Positions 7,514-13,796 of a stretch of DNA of 17,378 bases are shown piece after piece (the stretch's first letter is position 1; every line of letters starts with the position of its first letter). Below the pieces are notes generated by a model, which searched no databases, had not been told where the DNA came from, and was given only the letters and a program-made list of their open reading frames with translations. Source of the DNA: SZUA-430 sp040381215 (lineage in GTDB: Bacteria; Pseudomonadota; Alphaproteobacteria; Micropepsales; Micropepsaceae); the NCBI GenBank assembly GCA_040381215.1, contig JBEIHO010000058.1:1-17378 (forward strand), given 5' to 3'. The position numbers and the translations under genes were made by a program.

Positions 7514-7546
7514 CAGGTCGGACCGTAAATGAGAGGTTCTGACCTG
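7514..7546. repeat. Imperfect inverted repeat downstream of the tRNA gene
   Basis: CAGGTC (7514-7519) pairs with GACCTG (7541-7546), and GACC (7521-7524) pairs with GGTT (7535-7538) through one G-T pair around a 10-nt loop. It lies in the 229-nt gap between the VOC gene and the tRNA gene, where no coding frame is convincing. It could be a terminator element or a copy of a short dispersed repeat; a genome copy count would tell. Confidence 0.35.
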
Positions 7547-7638
7547 AGCGACCAGCGGGTTTCCACGAGCCCGGCCCCGAGCATTCTCAATGGCGGCTCT
7601 GAGAGAACTCACACCGCTCCATGGCGGCGGCAAAAGGA

Positions 7639-7714
7639 TGGTGGGCCCGGCAGGACTCGAACCTGCAACCAGACCGTTATGAGCGGCCGGCTCTAACCAT
7701 TGAGCTACAGGCCC
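7639..7714 (-). tRNA. tRNA-Ile (anticodon CAT, lysidine-modified type)
   Basis: The 76-nt minus-strand sequence folds as a full cloverleaf with encoded CCA. Acceptor GGGCCTG pairs with CGGGCCC (one G-T pair); the D arm is GCTC/GAGC around AATGGTTA; the anticodon stem GGCCG/CGGTC encloses loop CTCATAA; the T arm is GCAGG-TTCGAGT-CCTGC. The anticodon is CAT. The body resembles E. coli ileX (minor Ile2, whose C34 is modified to lysidine by TilS) more than elongator or initiator tRNA-Met, which have different anticodon stems. Ile2 versus Met is a judgement from memory of these sequences. A perfect CCGGGA/TCCCGG hairpin (7717-7731) lies just before the 5' end. Confidence 0.88.
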
Positions 7715-7836
7715 CACCGGGAAGGTCCCGGGTATTGCGCATTTTTCCGCGGTTGGAAACGCCTCGGCTCGCCATACCTGTTCGGCGCTCCGGGCGCCCG
7801 CTGCACAGGCCGCCCAGCGCGGGGGATAACGTGCAG

Positions 7837-8647
7837 ATGGCGGTTCCGGGAGGGGGGGCTTTGCCTTCTCCTGTTTGCAGGGATGCTCCTCCTGCTGCAG
7901 ACGGGGTTCCGGCTTGGCGTCCGATTCGACAAGGCGCGGGGCAGGGAGGCCGCCAGCATCTTTGACAGCGCGGTCTTCGCACTGCTGGGCCTGCTGCTGG
8001 GTTTCGCGTTCGCTGGCGCCGTGGATCGGCTGGACAAGCGCCGTGACCTGATCGTGGCGTAGCCAATGATATGTCGGCCGCCTATCTGTGACTGGACGCG
8101 CTCGCGCCAGAAGCCCAGCCGGCCAGAAGGGAGCTGGTCCGGCAATACCTCGAGGCGAGATCAGGGTCTATCGCGTCATCGACGCCGAGCGTGATCGCGC
8201 AAAGGCCTTCGACACCGCAGAACGCCTCCACGCCGAGATATGGACGGCAGCGGTCGTCGCCGTCAGCAGGCCTGACAGGCAATAGCCTCAGAAATCGTCC
8301 TGCCGGCCATAAACGACATGATCGGCGTCACTACCGCAAGAAAGGTCGCTCTCACCACGCAGACACCTGAACTTGTGCTCGTGCTGCTGTCTGGTGTTTC
8401 GCTGTTCGGCGCGCTTCTCGCCGGTGCGGGCATGTCGCGGCACGGCGTCCGCCACATTGTCCGCGGTAGCATTTTTGCCGCGGCGGTCACGCTGACGGTG
8501 GACACCATCCTCGATCTCGATAGTCCGCGGGGAGGACTGATCCGCCTCGACGCCGCTGACAGGGTGCTGGAAGAATTGCGAGGCTCGCTTCAGCCTGCCC
8601 AGCCAGCATCCGAAAAGCGAAGGGCCGGCGGGTGGCCGGCCCTCTGA
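7837..8647 (+). pseudogene. DUF4239/bestrophin-like membrane protein, multiply frameshifted
   Basis: Successive frames give consecutive pieces of one family. Frame A ends at 8062 and has two hydrophobic helices, LLLFAGMLLLLQTGFRLG and FALLGLLLGFAFAGAVDRLD. The next frame continues ANDMSAAYL, then a TGA stop at 8089-8091, then LVRQYLEAR. A third frame gives IRVYRVIDAERDRAKAFDTA and ends in a stop at 8283. The original frame returns with VLPAINDMIGVTTARKVAL and a last helical half containing LDLDSPRGGLIRLDAADRVL. Pieces joined give about 270 codons, the normal family length, so decay was by point indels and not deletion. A run of seven G (7852-7858) separates the likely ATG (7837) from frame A and is another probable slip site. 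Function of the family is unknown (ion-channel-like fold suggested). Neighbouring genes are intact, so simple sequencing error is unlikely. Confidence 0.8.
8621..8643. terminator. Strong hairpin between the pseudogene and the first DUF1328 gene
   Basis: AGGGCCGGC (8621-8629) and GCCGGCCCT (8635-8643) form a perfect 9-bp GC-rich stem with a 5-nt loop, placed between two converging transcription units. T-runs are poor on both sides; on the minus strand a short TTTT follows about 8 nt later. It probably ends transcription from at least one side. The last codons of the decayed gene run through it. Confidence 0.6.
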
Positions 8648-8668
8648 CTGATCCACCGGTGCAGCACG

Positions 8669-8842
8669 TTATACGACTGGCCGTCCCTGGATCGCGCGGA
8701 CAATGAACGCGATCACGGTCAGCACCAGGAAGATGACGAAAAGAACCTGCGCGATCGCCGCTGATGCGCCCGCGATGCCGCCAAATCCGAAGGCGGCGGC
8801 GACGATCGCCAGAATGAAGAATGTAAGCGCCCAACCAAGCAT
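8669..8842 (-). CDS. DUF1328 small membrane protein (copy 1)
   Basis: This 57-residue protein consists of two hydrophobic helices: MLGWALTFFILAIVAAAFGF, then the conserved FGFGGIAG turn, then a second helix LFVIFLVLTVIAFIV and a short basic tail. This is the whole DUF1328 (YtjA-type) family architecture. AGGAG lies 6 nt before the chosen ATG. The open frame extends much further upstream, but that part is not hydrophobic and overlaps the promoter region. An exact EcfG promoter lies 38 nt upstream, so it is probably a general-stress gene. No biochemical role is known for the family; inner-membrane location is predicted. A close paralogue lies at 13609-13776. Confidence 0.9.
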   Translation of the reverse strand: MLGWALTFFILAIVAAAFGFGGIAGASAAIAQVLFVIFLVLTVIAFIVRAIQGRPVV

Positions 8843-8879
8843 GTCTTGCTCCTGCCTTATCCGGTCCGTTGGAATCCTG

Positions 8880-8904
8880 AACGCAAGCTGGGGATTGCGG
8901 TTCC
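8880..8904 (-). promoter_or_regulatory. EcfG promoter of DUF1328 copy 1
   Basis: Read on the minus strand, GGAAC (8904-8900), a 16-nt spacer and CGTT (8883-8880) match the alphaproteobacterial EcfG consensus exactly. The -10 element is 38 nt from the start codon at 8842. Confidence 0.85.
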
Positions 8905-8919
8905 GGCACGCAAACGCAT

Positions 8920-8944
8920 GGAACTTCGTTGCACAGGCAGCGTT
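8920..8944 (+). promoter_or_regulatory. EcfG promoter of the entericidin-like gene
   Basis: GGAAC (8920-8924), a 16-nt spacer and CGTT (8941-8944) match the EcfG consensus exactly, 45 nt before the start codon at 8990. Its -35 element lies back to back with that of the divergent DUF1328 promoter, 15 nt apart. Confidence 0.85.
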
Positions 8945-8989
8945 GACCCCACGATCGGCGGTTGTCGCCGGGGGACATGGAGATCCGAT

Positions 8990-9127
8990 ATGAAAGCTTC
9001 CTTTGCAGCTCTGGCCTTCCTGCTCGCGACCGCCGCCGCTGCCTGCAACACCGTCGAGGGCGTCGGTGAAGACGTGACTGCTGCTGGCCAGGCGGTCGAC
9101 AACGCTGCTGAAGACGCGAAGAACTAG
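8990..9127 (+). CDS. Entericidin EcnA/B family small lipoprotein
   Basis: This 45-residue protein has a signal peptide ending in the lipobox AAAC (Cys19). The mature part has about 27 residues, with the family pattern CNTVEGVGEDVTAAGQAVDNAA. Entericidins in E. coli are small envelope lipoproteins, with EcnB proposed as a bacteriolytic toxin under stationary-phase control; alphaproteobacterial homologues are commonly stress-induced. GGAG lies 7 nt before the ATG at 8990. An in-frame ATG further upstream would put extra residues before the signal peptide and is not favoured. An exact EcfG promoter precedes it. No separate antidote-type partner is adjacent. Confidence 0.9.
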   Translation: MKASFAALAFLLATAAAACNTVEGVGEDVTAAGQAVDNAAEDAKN

Positions 9128-9198
9128 AGGCATTCCCACGGTGGCGCTGGATCGTCAGCCCAGAGCCGATCATCCGGCGCCGCTTGTGCATTCCATAA

Positions 9199-9214
9199 TC
9201 CGGACACGTCCGGA
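9199..9214. promoter_or_regulatory. Perfect 16-bp palindrome just before the OmpA-like gene
   Basis: TCCGGAC-AC-GTCCGGA reads the same on both strands and ends 12 nt before the ATG at 9227. No Shine-Dalgarno sequence lies between. It could be an operator or an RNA hairpin near the ribosome site. No known regulator can be assigned. Confidence 0.45.
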
Positions 9215-9226
9215 CGGCCATAAACC

Positions 9227-9715
9227 ATGTTGCGAATTTCGGGACTCATCAGCGCTTTTCTTGTTGCCACCGTGTGCGCGCCTGGTTCGGCGCAGACAGT
9301 GGCCAGGGATTCCGAGAGTGTTTCATGCCCGCGCGGCGGCCTGTCCGTTTACTATGCCCGCGGCGAAGCCAGCCCATCCGAACAAGCCATGCTGCTGATC
9401 GACCGCATCGGCGATGACGCGTCGCGCTGCCGGCCCGATGGCATCGATATCGTGACGGAAATCGACACCGACCGCGATGGCGAGGACGCCATTCGTCTTG
9501 CAATGGCCCGCCTCAACAATGTCGCCGACAGCCTTGTCGAGGACGGCTATCCCATCCAGCGCATTCGCCTTGCCGCGCAATCCAGCACCGAAGGCGACAT
9601 CCGCACGCCCATGGGGGGCATCACAGTTTACTTCCGCCAATCCGGCGCCGAACCGGGCAACGCCTCATCGGCAACGCCGGCCAAAGCTTCTGCCCCGACG
9701 GTCGGTGCGATCTGA
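9227..9715 (+). CDS. Secreted protein with an OmpA-like (peptidoglycan-binding type) domain
   Basis: This 162-residue protein has a signal peptide (MLRISGLISAFLVATVCA...) with likely cleavage after SAQ at about residue 23. The mature region at about 37-140 has the beta-alpha-beta-alpha-beta pattern of the OmpA C-terminal domain: a strand LSVYYARGEA, a helix SEQAMLLIDRI, a strand IDIVTEIDTD, a helix RLAMARLNNVADSLVEDGYP and a strand IRLAAQS, then GGITVYFRQ. The usual NRR motif is not obvious, so it is a divergent member and peptidoglycan binding is uncertain. A Ser/Ala/Pro-rich tail ends it. No EcfG site is visible directly upstream, but it could be read from the entericidin promoter 100 nt away. 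It ends convergently with phyR. Confidence 0.65.
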   Translation: MLRISGLISAFLVATVCAPGSAQTVARDSESVSCPRGGLSVYYARGEASPSEQAMLLIDRIGDDASRCRPDGIDIVTEIDTDRDGEDAIRLAMARLNNVADSLVEDGYPIQRIRLAAQSSTEGDIRTPMGGITVYFRQSGAEPGNASSATPAKASAPTVGAI

Positions 9716-9732
9716 TCGATCGTAAGCGAACG

Positions 9733-9753
9733 GCGCGCAAAAGCGGGCCGTCC
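9733..9753. terminator. Weak hairpin between the converging OmpA-like gene and phyR
   Basis: The 60-nt gap between the two stop codons contains ACGGC/GCCGT around an inner CGC-AAAA-GCG with one mismatch. There is no T-run, so intrinsic termination is only possible. Confidence 0.3.
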
Positions 9754-9775
9754 AGATCCGTTCCGCGGCAAGCGA

Positions 9776-10558
9776 TCAGGCTGCGACCGGCCGTTCCTCA
9801 TGGAAAAACAGCGCCTGGCCTATTGCGGCCTTAACCGTCTCGGGCTGGAAGGGCTTGGTAATCAGGAAGGCCGGCTCCGGCTTCTCGCCCGTCAGCAGTC
9901 GCTCTGGGAAGGCGGTGATGAAGATCACGGGCACGCTGGCGCCGCGAAGGATGTCGTTCACCGCATCGATACCGGAGGATCCGTCCGCCAGCTGGATGTC
10001 GGCAAGCACCAGACCCGGACGGTTCCGCCGGAAAGCGGCCACCGCTTCCGAGCGGGTCGTCGCAACGGCCGTCACCCGATGGCCGAGATCCAGCACGAGG
10101 GCCTCGATGTCCGCCGCGATCACCGGTTCGTCTTCGATTATCAGCACGTCCGTCGCGAGCTCGTTCTCGATATCAGCCTGGGCGCGGGCGATCAGCTCGC
10201 GCACATTCTCTGGCGACTGGGCGAGGATCTGCGAAGCTTCGTCGATCGTGAAACCTTCGAGCGCCGTCAGCAGAAAGGCCTGGCGGTGTTGGGGTGGGAT
10301 GCGCAGGACGCGGTCGGCAATGCTCGATCCGCTATCGGGGGCCGTTTCCAGCCTTGCGCCGGTCTGTCCCCAGATGATCTGGAACAGCCGGTAAAGCGCC
10401 ACGCGAGGCGGCATGCTGTCGAGTTCGTGGGTGCCGGAGGCAAGCGCCTGCAGCGCAGCCTTCACATAGGTATCACCGCTTTTCTGCGTTCCTGTGAGGG
10501 CGCGGGCATAACGGCGAAGAAAGGGTAGATGAGGTCCGAGTTGCTGAACCAGACTCAT
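9776..10558 (-). CDS. phyR: General stress response regulator PhyR
   Basis: This 260-residue response regulator has the inverted architecture unique to PhyR. The N-terminal sigma-like domain (about 1-135: MSLVQQLGPHLPFLRRYARALTG, and the sigma4-like part RIPPQHRQAFLLTALEGFTIDEAS) is fused to a C-terminal receiver (about 136-255). Receiver residues are visible: acidic EDE at 142-144, phosphoacceptor Asp187 in LADIQLADG, Thr215 in FITAFPE and Lys235 in ITKPF, as in FAT-GUY type receivers. When phosphorylated, PhyR binds NepR and frees EcfG. ATG 10558 was chosen because family members begin MSL-x-x-x-L-x-P-HLP; a GTG at 10570 is in frame. It is divergent from nepR-ecfG, with an EcfG-like promoter upstream, giving positive feedback. 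Confidence 0.97.
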   Translation of the reverse strand: MSLVQQLGPHLPFLRRYARALTGTQKSGDTYVKAALQALASGTHELDSMPPRVALYRLFQIIWGQTGARLETAPDSGSSIADRVLRIPPQHRQAFLLTALEGFTIDEASQILAQSPENVRELIARAQADIENELATDVLIIEDEPVIAADIEALVLDLGHRVTAVATTRSEAVAAFRRNRPGLVLADIQLADGSSGIDAVNDILRGASVPVIFITAFPERLLTGEKPEPAFLITKPFQPETVKAAIGQALFFHEERPVAA

Positions 10559-10603
10559 GAATTCTCTCACACGCCATCCAGAAAAGATATGTCGAGGCCA
10601 ATA

Positions 10604-10628
10604 TACGCGGTTCTCCTGTTTCGGTTCC
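10604..10628 (-). promoter_or_regulatory. EcfG-type promoter of phyR
   Basis: On the minus strand, GGAAC (10628-10624), a 16-nt spacer and CGTA (10607-10604) match the EcfG consensus except for the last base of the -10 element. It lies 46 nt before the phyR start and fits the known autoregulation of phyR. Confidence 0.65.
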
Positions 10629-10647
10629 CGAATTACCGAAAAATCGC

Positions 10648-10672
10648 GGAACCTTCATTTCGGGACGGCGTT
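10648..10672 (+). promoter_or_regulatory. EcfG promoter of the nepR-ecfG-kinase operon
   Basis: GGAAC (10648-10652), a 16-nt spacer and CGTT (10669-10672) match the consensus exactly. The -10 element ends 52 nt before the likely nepR start at 10725, so EcfG should drive its own operon. Confidence 0.9.
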
Positions 10673-10724
10673 GTTGGCCCGACAGCGGGTACCGCGTAGT
10701 AGGCAGAGCGGGCTGAAAAACGCC

Positions 10725-11114
10725 ATGGCAACAGAGGTTTCCGGGGATGGATCGGGTTCGAAATCCGCTGCCTCCGCGACAATCCAGCGGAAGGTGAGGA
10801 CCGTGGACAAGAACAAAACCAAAGATGGGCCGGGTTCTCGACCGGGTGAATCCGGGAAGGTTGAACAGGGCAAGTCGATGGCAAAAGACACTTCTGTCGG
10901 AGAGCCCGGCTCACGCCCGGTCGATTCAAGGGTCGCACGCCGCCGTCAGGACCCTTTGGGCCGGCGGCTGCGCCAGATGTATGACGAGGTGGTCAGCGAA
11001 GAAGTGCCCGAGGATTTCCTCTCCTGCCTCGAGAAAGCGGACGAGCGTTTGACCAGCGGCAAGGACGATGACGGTGCGGGATCCGAGGATCCCGGCAACA
11101 CGTCGAAATCCTGA
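10725..11114 (+). CDS. nepR: Anti-sigma factor NepR (with long N-terminal extension)
   Basis: NepR sequesters EcfG until phospho-PhyR displaces it. The conserved two-helix core sits at about 76-107: DPLGRRLRQMYDEVV, then SEEVPEDFLSCLEKADE. From the ATG at 10725 the protein has 129 residues, about twice the usual NepR length. The first 75 are hydrophilic and Gly/Lys/Ser-rich, with PGSRP occurring twice (36-40 and 61-65). A second in-frame ATG at 10878 would give a more usual 78 residues. The EcfG promoter fits the first start better (52 nt leader) but does not exclude the second; neither has a strong ribosome site. Only 9 nt separate it from ecfG, whose Shine-Dalgarno (TGAGG) overlaps the nepR stop codon. 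Confidence 0.92.
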   Translation: MATEVSGDGSGSKSAASATIQRKVRTVDKNKTKDGPGSRPGESGKVEQGKSMAKDTSVGEPGSRPVDSRVARRRQDPLGRRLRQMYDEVVSEEVPEDFLSCLEKADERLTSGKDDDGAGSEDPGNTSKS

Positions 11115-11123
11115 GGCCCCAGC

Positions 11124-11798
11124 ATGGTGATGGAATCCAAAGAGATGGCCCGGTCGCCTCCTCGCAAGCGGAGCGGGGACCCCGGGCGCGACGCCGCGGT
11201 GTCGAACGAGACGACGTTCCGAGACCAGCTTGTCGCCGTGATTCCGCACTTGCGCGCCTTTGCGCGCAGCCTGAGCAAGGACCCGACCCAGGCTGATGAC
11301 CTCGCTCAAGAAGCGCTTGCGAAGGCCTGGAAAGCGCGCGACTCGTTCGAGCAGGGCACCAGCCTCAAGGCGTGGACCTTCATGATCCTGCGCAACCAGT
11401 TCTATTCCGAAAAGCGCCGCAGCTGGCGCAGCACGCCTCTCGACGCGGAAGTTGCCGAGAACACGCTCGTCGCCAACGATAATCCGACTGCGCCGATGGA
11501 GCTGCTTGATCTTCGAGCCGCACTCAACAAGCTACCCGATGATCAGAAGGAAGCGCTCATTCTTGTCGGCGCCGGCGGCATGGCCTACGAAGAAGCCGCT
11601 CAGGTCTGTCAGTGTGCGGTGGGAACGATAAAGAGCAGGGTCAGTCGCGCACGCCGGGCTCTGGAAGTCATCATGAACGAGACAAACTCGCGCGTACCAT
11701 CCGAACACGAGATTGGCGCAGACAAGGCGTTCGACGATATTCTCGGGCAGGCTGCTGCGCTCGCAGGCGGAGGGGCAAGGGCTATGGGTGACGACTGA
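11124..11798 (+). CDS. ecfG: ECF sigma factor EcfG (general stress response)
   Basis: This 224-residue ECF15-group sigma factor directs RNA polymerase to GGAAC/CGTT promoters. Sigma2 lies at about 40-98 (HLRAFARSLSKDPTQADDLAQEALAKAW and the TFMILRNQFYSEKRR end). A short acidic linker follows, and sigma4 lies at about 130-182 (LPDDQKEALILVGAGGMAYEEAA, then the recognition helix CAVGTIKSRVSRARRAL). A 25-residue N-terminal basic extension and a roughly 40-residue C-terminal tail flank these. GAGG lies 8 nt before ATG 11124; ATGs at 11130 and 11145 are alternatives. It is the second gene of the operon, and its last 11 nt overlap the kinase gene. The eight promoters in this window are its candidate sites. 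Confidence 0.96.
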   Translation: MVMESKEMARSPPRKRSGDPGRDAAVSNETTFRDQLVAVIPHLRAFARSLSKDPTQADDLAQEALAKAWKARDSFEQGTSLKAWTFMILRNQFYSEKRRSWRSTPLDAEVAENTLVANDNPTAPMELLDLRAALNKLPDDQKEALILVGAGGMAYEEAAQVCQCAVGTIKSRVSRARRALEVIMNETNSRVPSEHEIGADKAFDDILGQAAALAGGGARAMGDD

Positions 11799-13545
11799 CG
11801 AAAGACCGCCGCTTCGCCGGCTGTCGCTGCGCGTCGTCCTGCTTCTGATATTCGCCGTCGCGCTGTCTCCGGTCCTCGTTATCGGCGGGATACGCTGGTC
11901 CGGCGATATCGAAAGAGAGGCGCAGTACCGCCGCGAAAGCATGAAACTCGTTGCACAACTTGCAGCGGGCCGCGCGCAGCGCGCCCTTGAGTCCGCCCCG
12001 AGTGCGCTCGAACTCATTGCTGCGACGATTGAAGACGATCCCTGCAAGGCGCCGCTGAAGCGCGTTGTCGACGCCCTGCCGGCCTTCGGCACGTTCGGCG
12101 TCATTGATGCAGGTGGCGCCGTACTCTGCTCCACTGTCGCAGGTGCTGTCGGGATCAGCGTTGCGGGGCGCCCCTGGTTCATCGAACTGCGCGAAAGCGG
12201 CGCTCCGTTTGTCCAGTCCTCGCCCCTGATGGCGCTGGTTGCAGGAGAAATGACAATTGCTTCTGCAGCCAGGCTGGAGGACGTCGACGGTGTCTTCACC
12301 GGGGCGCTGGTGCTGGGTACGCCGGTCAGCACACTGGTCGCCCAGCTCGATCATTCGGACCTGCCGCCATCGTATGAGGTTGCTCTCGTCGATGTGGATG
12401 GACACGTGTTTGGCAGCACGCACTGGGATCGGATGGACCCCGCCGTGATGGCGCGCCTGTCAGCGGGCGAGACGGGCGCGTTCCCGGCGCAGGCGCAGGG
12501 CGGGGCCAAACGCGAAGCTGCGATTGTACCGCTCGCTGGCAATACCTTTTACGCCATGGTCTCGGCGCCTCCGCCGCCGCCAATCGCCCTTGAATATGTC
12601 AACGCCTTCGGCAACTTCGCGCTGCCCTTGCTCGCCTGGCTCCTGGCGCTGGTAACAGCATGGCTCGCGATGGACCGGCTTGTGCTGCGCTGGCTCGACT
12701 ATCTCCGCCGCATCGCCACGCTCTATGCCAGCGGCAAGCTCACCGTTCAGCCGCTGCGCGCCAGGCAGCAGGCCCCGTTCGAGATCAATGTGCTGGCCGA
12801 TACACTCGAGGAAATGGCCGTCCGTATCCGCGACCGGACCAACCGGATGGAAAACGCCCTGCAGGCTCGCGACGCTGCGATGAAGGAGATTCATCATCGC
12901 GTTAAGAACAATCTGCAGATCATCAACAGCCTGCTCAGCCTGCAGGGGCGCAAGCTTCACGACAAGGCCGCCATCGCGGTGCTCGATGATGCGCGCGCGC
13001 GCATCAATGCGCTGTCGCTGATCCATCGCTCGCTCTACGAGCACGACGACATCACCACCGTGCAGACAAAGTCCTTCCTCAGCGATCTTGTCAGTCACCT
13101 CGACCAGGCGCTGGGTGCGGAGGACCGCGGTATCACGATCGAAAGTGATATCGAGGACGATCGCCTCGATGCGGATTTGGCGGTGCCGCTGGCGCTCTTC
13201 ACCACGGAGGCCGTGACGAACTCCGTGAAGCACGCTTTCCCGGCGACCACAGGCGGCGCCGTGCCCGTTTCCTCCGCGTGGCGCGTACGCGTCAGCTACA
13301 CTTTGCAGGGCAATGAAGCGATCCTCGCCGTCGAAGACAATGGTGTCGGCTCAGAGCTGCGCACGCTGGAGAAGTCGACCGGCATCGGCGGTACGCTGAT
13401 GGCGGCTTTCGCCAAGCAGGTCCGCGGCAAGCTGGAGGAGAAGTCACTGCCGGAAGGCGGTCGCGCCATCCAGATCCGCATGCCACGCCTCCCGTCCCCG
13501 CGTCCGCAGGCTGACCTCGAACTTGCGCCTGTCGGCGCCGCGTGA
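11788..13545 (+). CDS. Membrane-bound HisKA_2-type sensor kinase, probable PhyK
   Basis: This protein is a likely phosphodonor for PhyR, 585 residues from GTG 11788. TM1 lies at about 14-36. An extracytoplasmic sensor domain of some 235 residues follows (PAS/Cache-like, including ALVDVDGHVFGSTHWDRMD). TM2 lies at about 274-296 and a HAMP-like linker at 297-350. The HisKA_2 H-box EIHHRVKNNLQIINSLLSLQ has His369/370, of which the second aligns with the HRVKN phosphoacceptor. The C-terminal HATPase has the N-box TEAVTNSVKHAF (about 474) and DNGVGS (about 516). HisKA_2/HWE kinases next to phyR-ecfG are the established GSR inputs. The open frame reaches back to 11713, but that part is out of phase with real coding in ecfG. 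GGAGGGG lies 12 nt before the GTG and the 11-nt overlap suggests coupling to ecfG. Confidence 0.93.
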   Translation: MTTDERPPLRRLSLRVVLLLIFAVALSPVLVIGGIRWSGDIEREAQYRRESMKLVAQLAAGRAQRALESAPSALELIAATIEDDPCKAPLKRVVDALPAFGTFGVIDAGGAVLCSTVAGAVGISVAGRPWFIELRESGAPFVQSSPLMALVAGEMTIASAARLEDVDGVFTGALVLGTPVSTLVAQLDHSDLPPSYEVALVDVDGHVFGSTHWDRMDPAVMARLSAGETGAFPAQAQGGAKREAAIVPLAGNTFYAMVSAPPPPPIALEYVNAFGNFALPLLAWLLALVTAWLAMDRLVLRWLDYLRRIATLYASGKLTVQPLRARQQAPFEINVLADTLEEMAVRIRDRTNRMENALQARDAAMKEIHHRVKNNLQIINSLLSLQGRKLHDKAAIAVLDDARARINALSLIHRSLYEHDDITTVQTKSFLSDLVSHLDQALGAEDRGITIESDIEDDRLDADLAVPLALFTTEAVTNSVKHAFPATTGGAVPVSSAWRVRVSYTLQGNEAILAVEDNGVGSELRTLEKSTGIGGTLMAAFAKQVRGKLEEKSLPEGGRAIQIRMPRLPSPRPQADLELAPVGAA

Positions 13546-13558
13546 AGCCACGAGGCAA

Positions 13559-13583
13559 AACAGCCCGGCAATGCCGGGCTGTT
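13559..13583. terminator. Bidirectional intrinsic terminator
   Basis: AACAGCCCGGC (13559-13569) and GCCGGGCTGTT (13573-13583) form a perfect 11-bp stem with a 3-nt loop between the converging kinase and DUF1328 copy 2 genes. On the minus strand the stem is followed by TTTT, so termination of the DUF1328 transcript is the clearer case; the plus strand ends TGTT. Confidence 0.85.
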
Positions 13584-13608
13584 GATGGTGCTGGTCGGCT
13601 TGAATGTC

Positions 13609-13776
13609 CTACAGGCCCCGCCGCGTAGCGCCCATCACGAGCGAGACGACGAAGAGCACGAGGAAGATGAAGAACAGGATCTGGGCGATGCCGGCAGCCG
13701 AGGCCGCGATGCCGCCGAAGCCGAAGACGGCCGCGATAACCGCGACGACGAGAAAGACGAGTGTCCAACTGAGCAT
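13609..13776 (-). CDS. DUF1328 small membrane protein (copy 2)
   Basis: This 55-residue, two-helix protein starts MLSWTLVFLVVAVIAAVFGFGG, followed by IAASAAGIAQILFFIFLVLFVVSLVMGA and a basic tail. It shares the W, FGFGGIA, AQ and IFLVL positions with copy 1 at 8669-8842, so the two are paralogues. GGAG lies 10 nt before the ATG at 13776. An upstream in-frame ATG at 13800 is unlikely because it precedes the ribosome site and would lie on top of the promoter -10 element. An exact EcfG promoter lies 22 nt upstream, and the strong terminator follows. Its biochemical role is unknown. Confidence 0.9.
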   Translation of the reverse strand: MLSWTLVFLVVAVIAAVFGFGGIAASAAGIAQILFFIFLVLFVVSLVMGATRRGL

Positions 13777-13796
13777 GACAAGATGTCTCCTGCCCA

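Noticed and set aside
7740..7780. EcfG-like site upstream of the decayed DUF4239 gene (GGAAA ... TGTT)
   Set aside because: Two mismatches and an 18-nt spacer; not distinguishable from chance.
9723..9766. AACG ... GTTCC pair in the gap between the OmpA-like gene and phyR
   Set aside because: The spacer is about 27 nt, far outside the EcfG range, and there is no gene start on that side.
12460..13233. 257-codon antisense frame opposite the sensor kinase
   Set aside because: It covers HAMP, HisKA_2 and HATPase coding sequence on the other strand; a GC-rich shadow frame.
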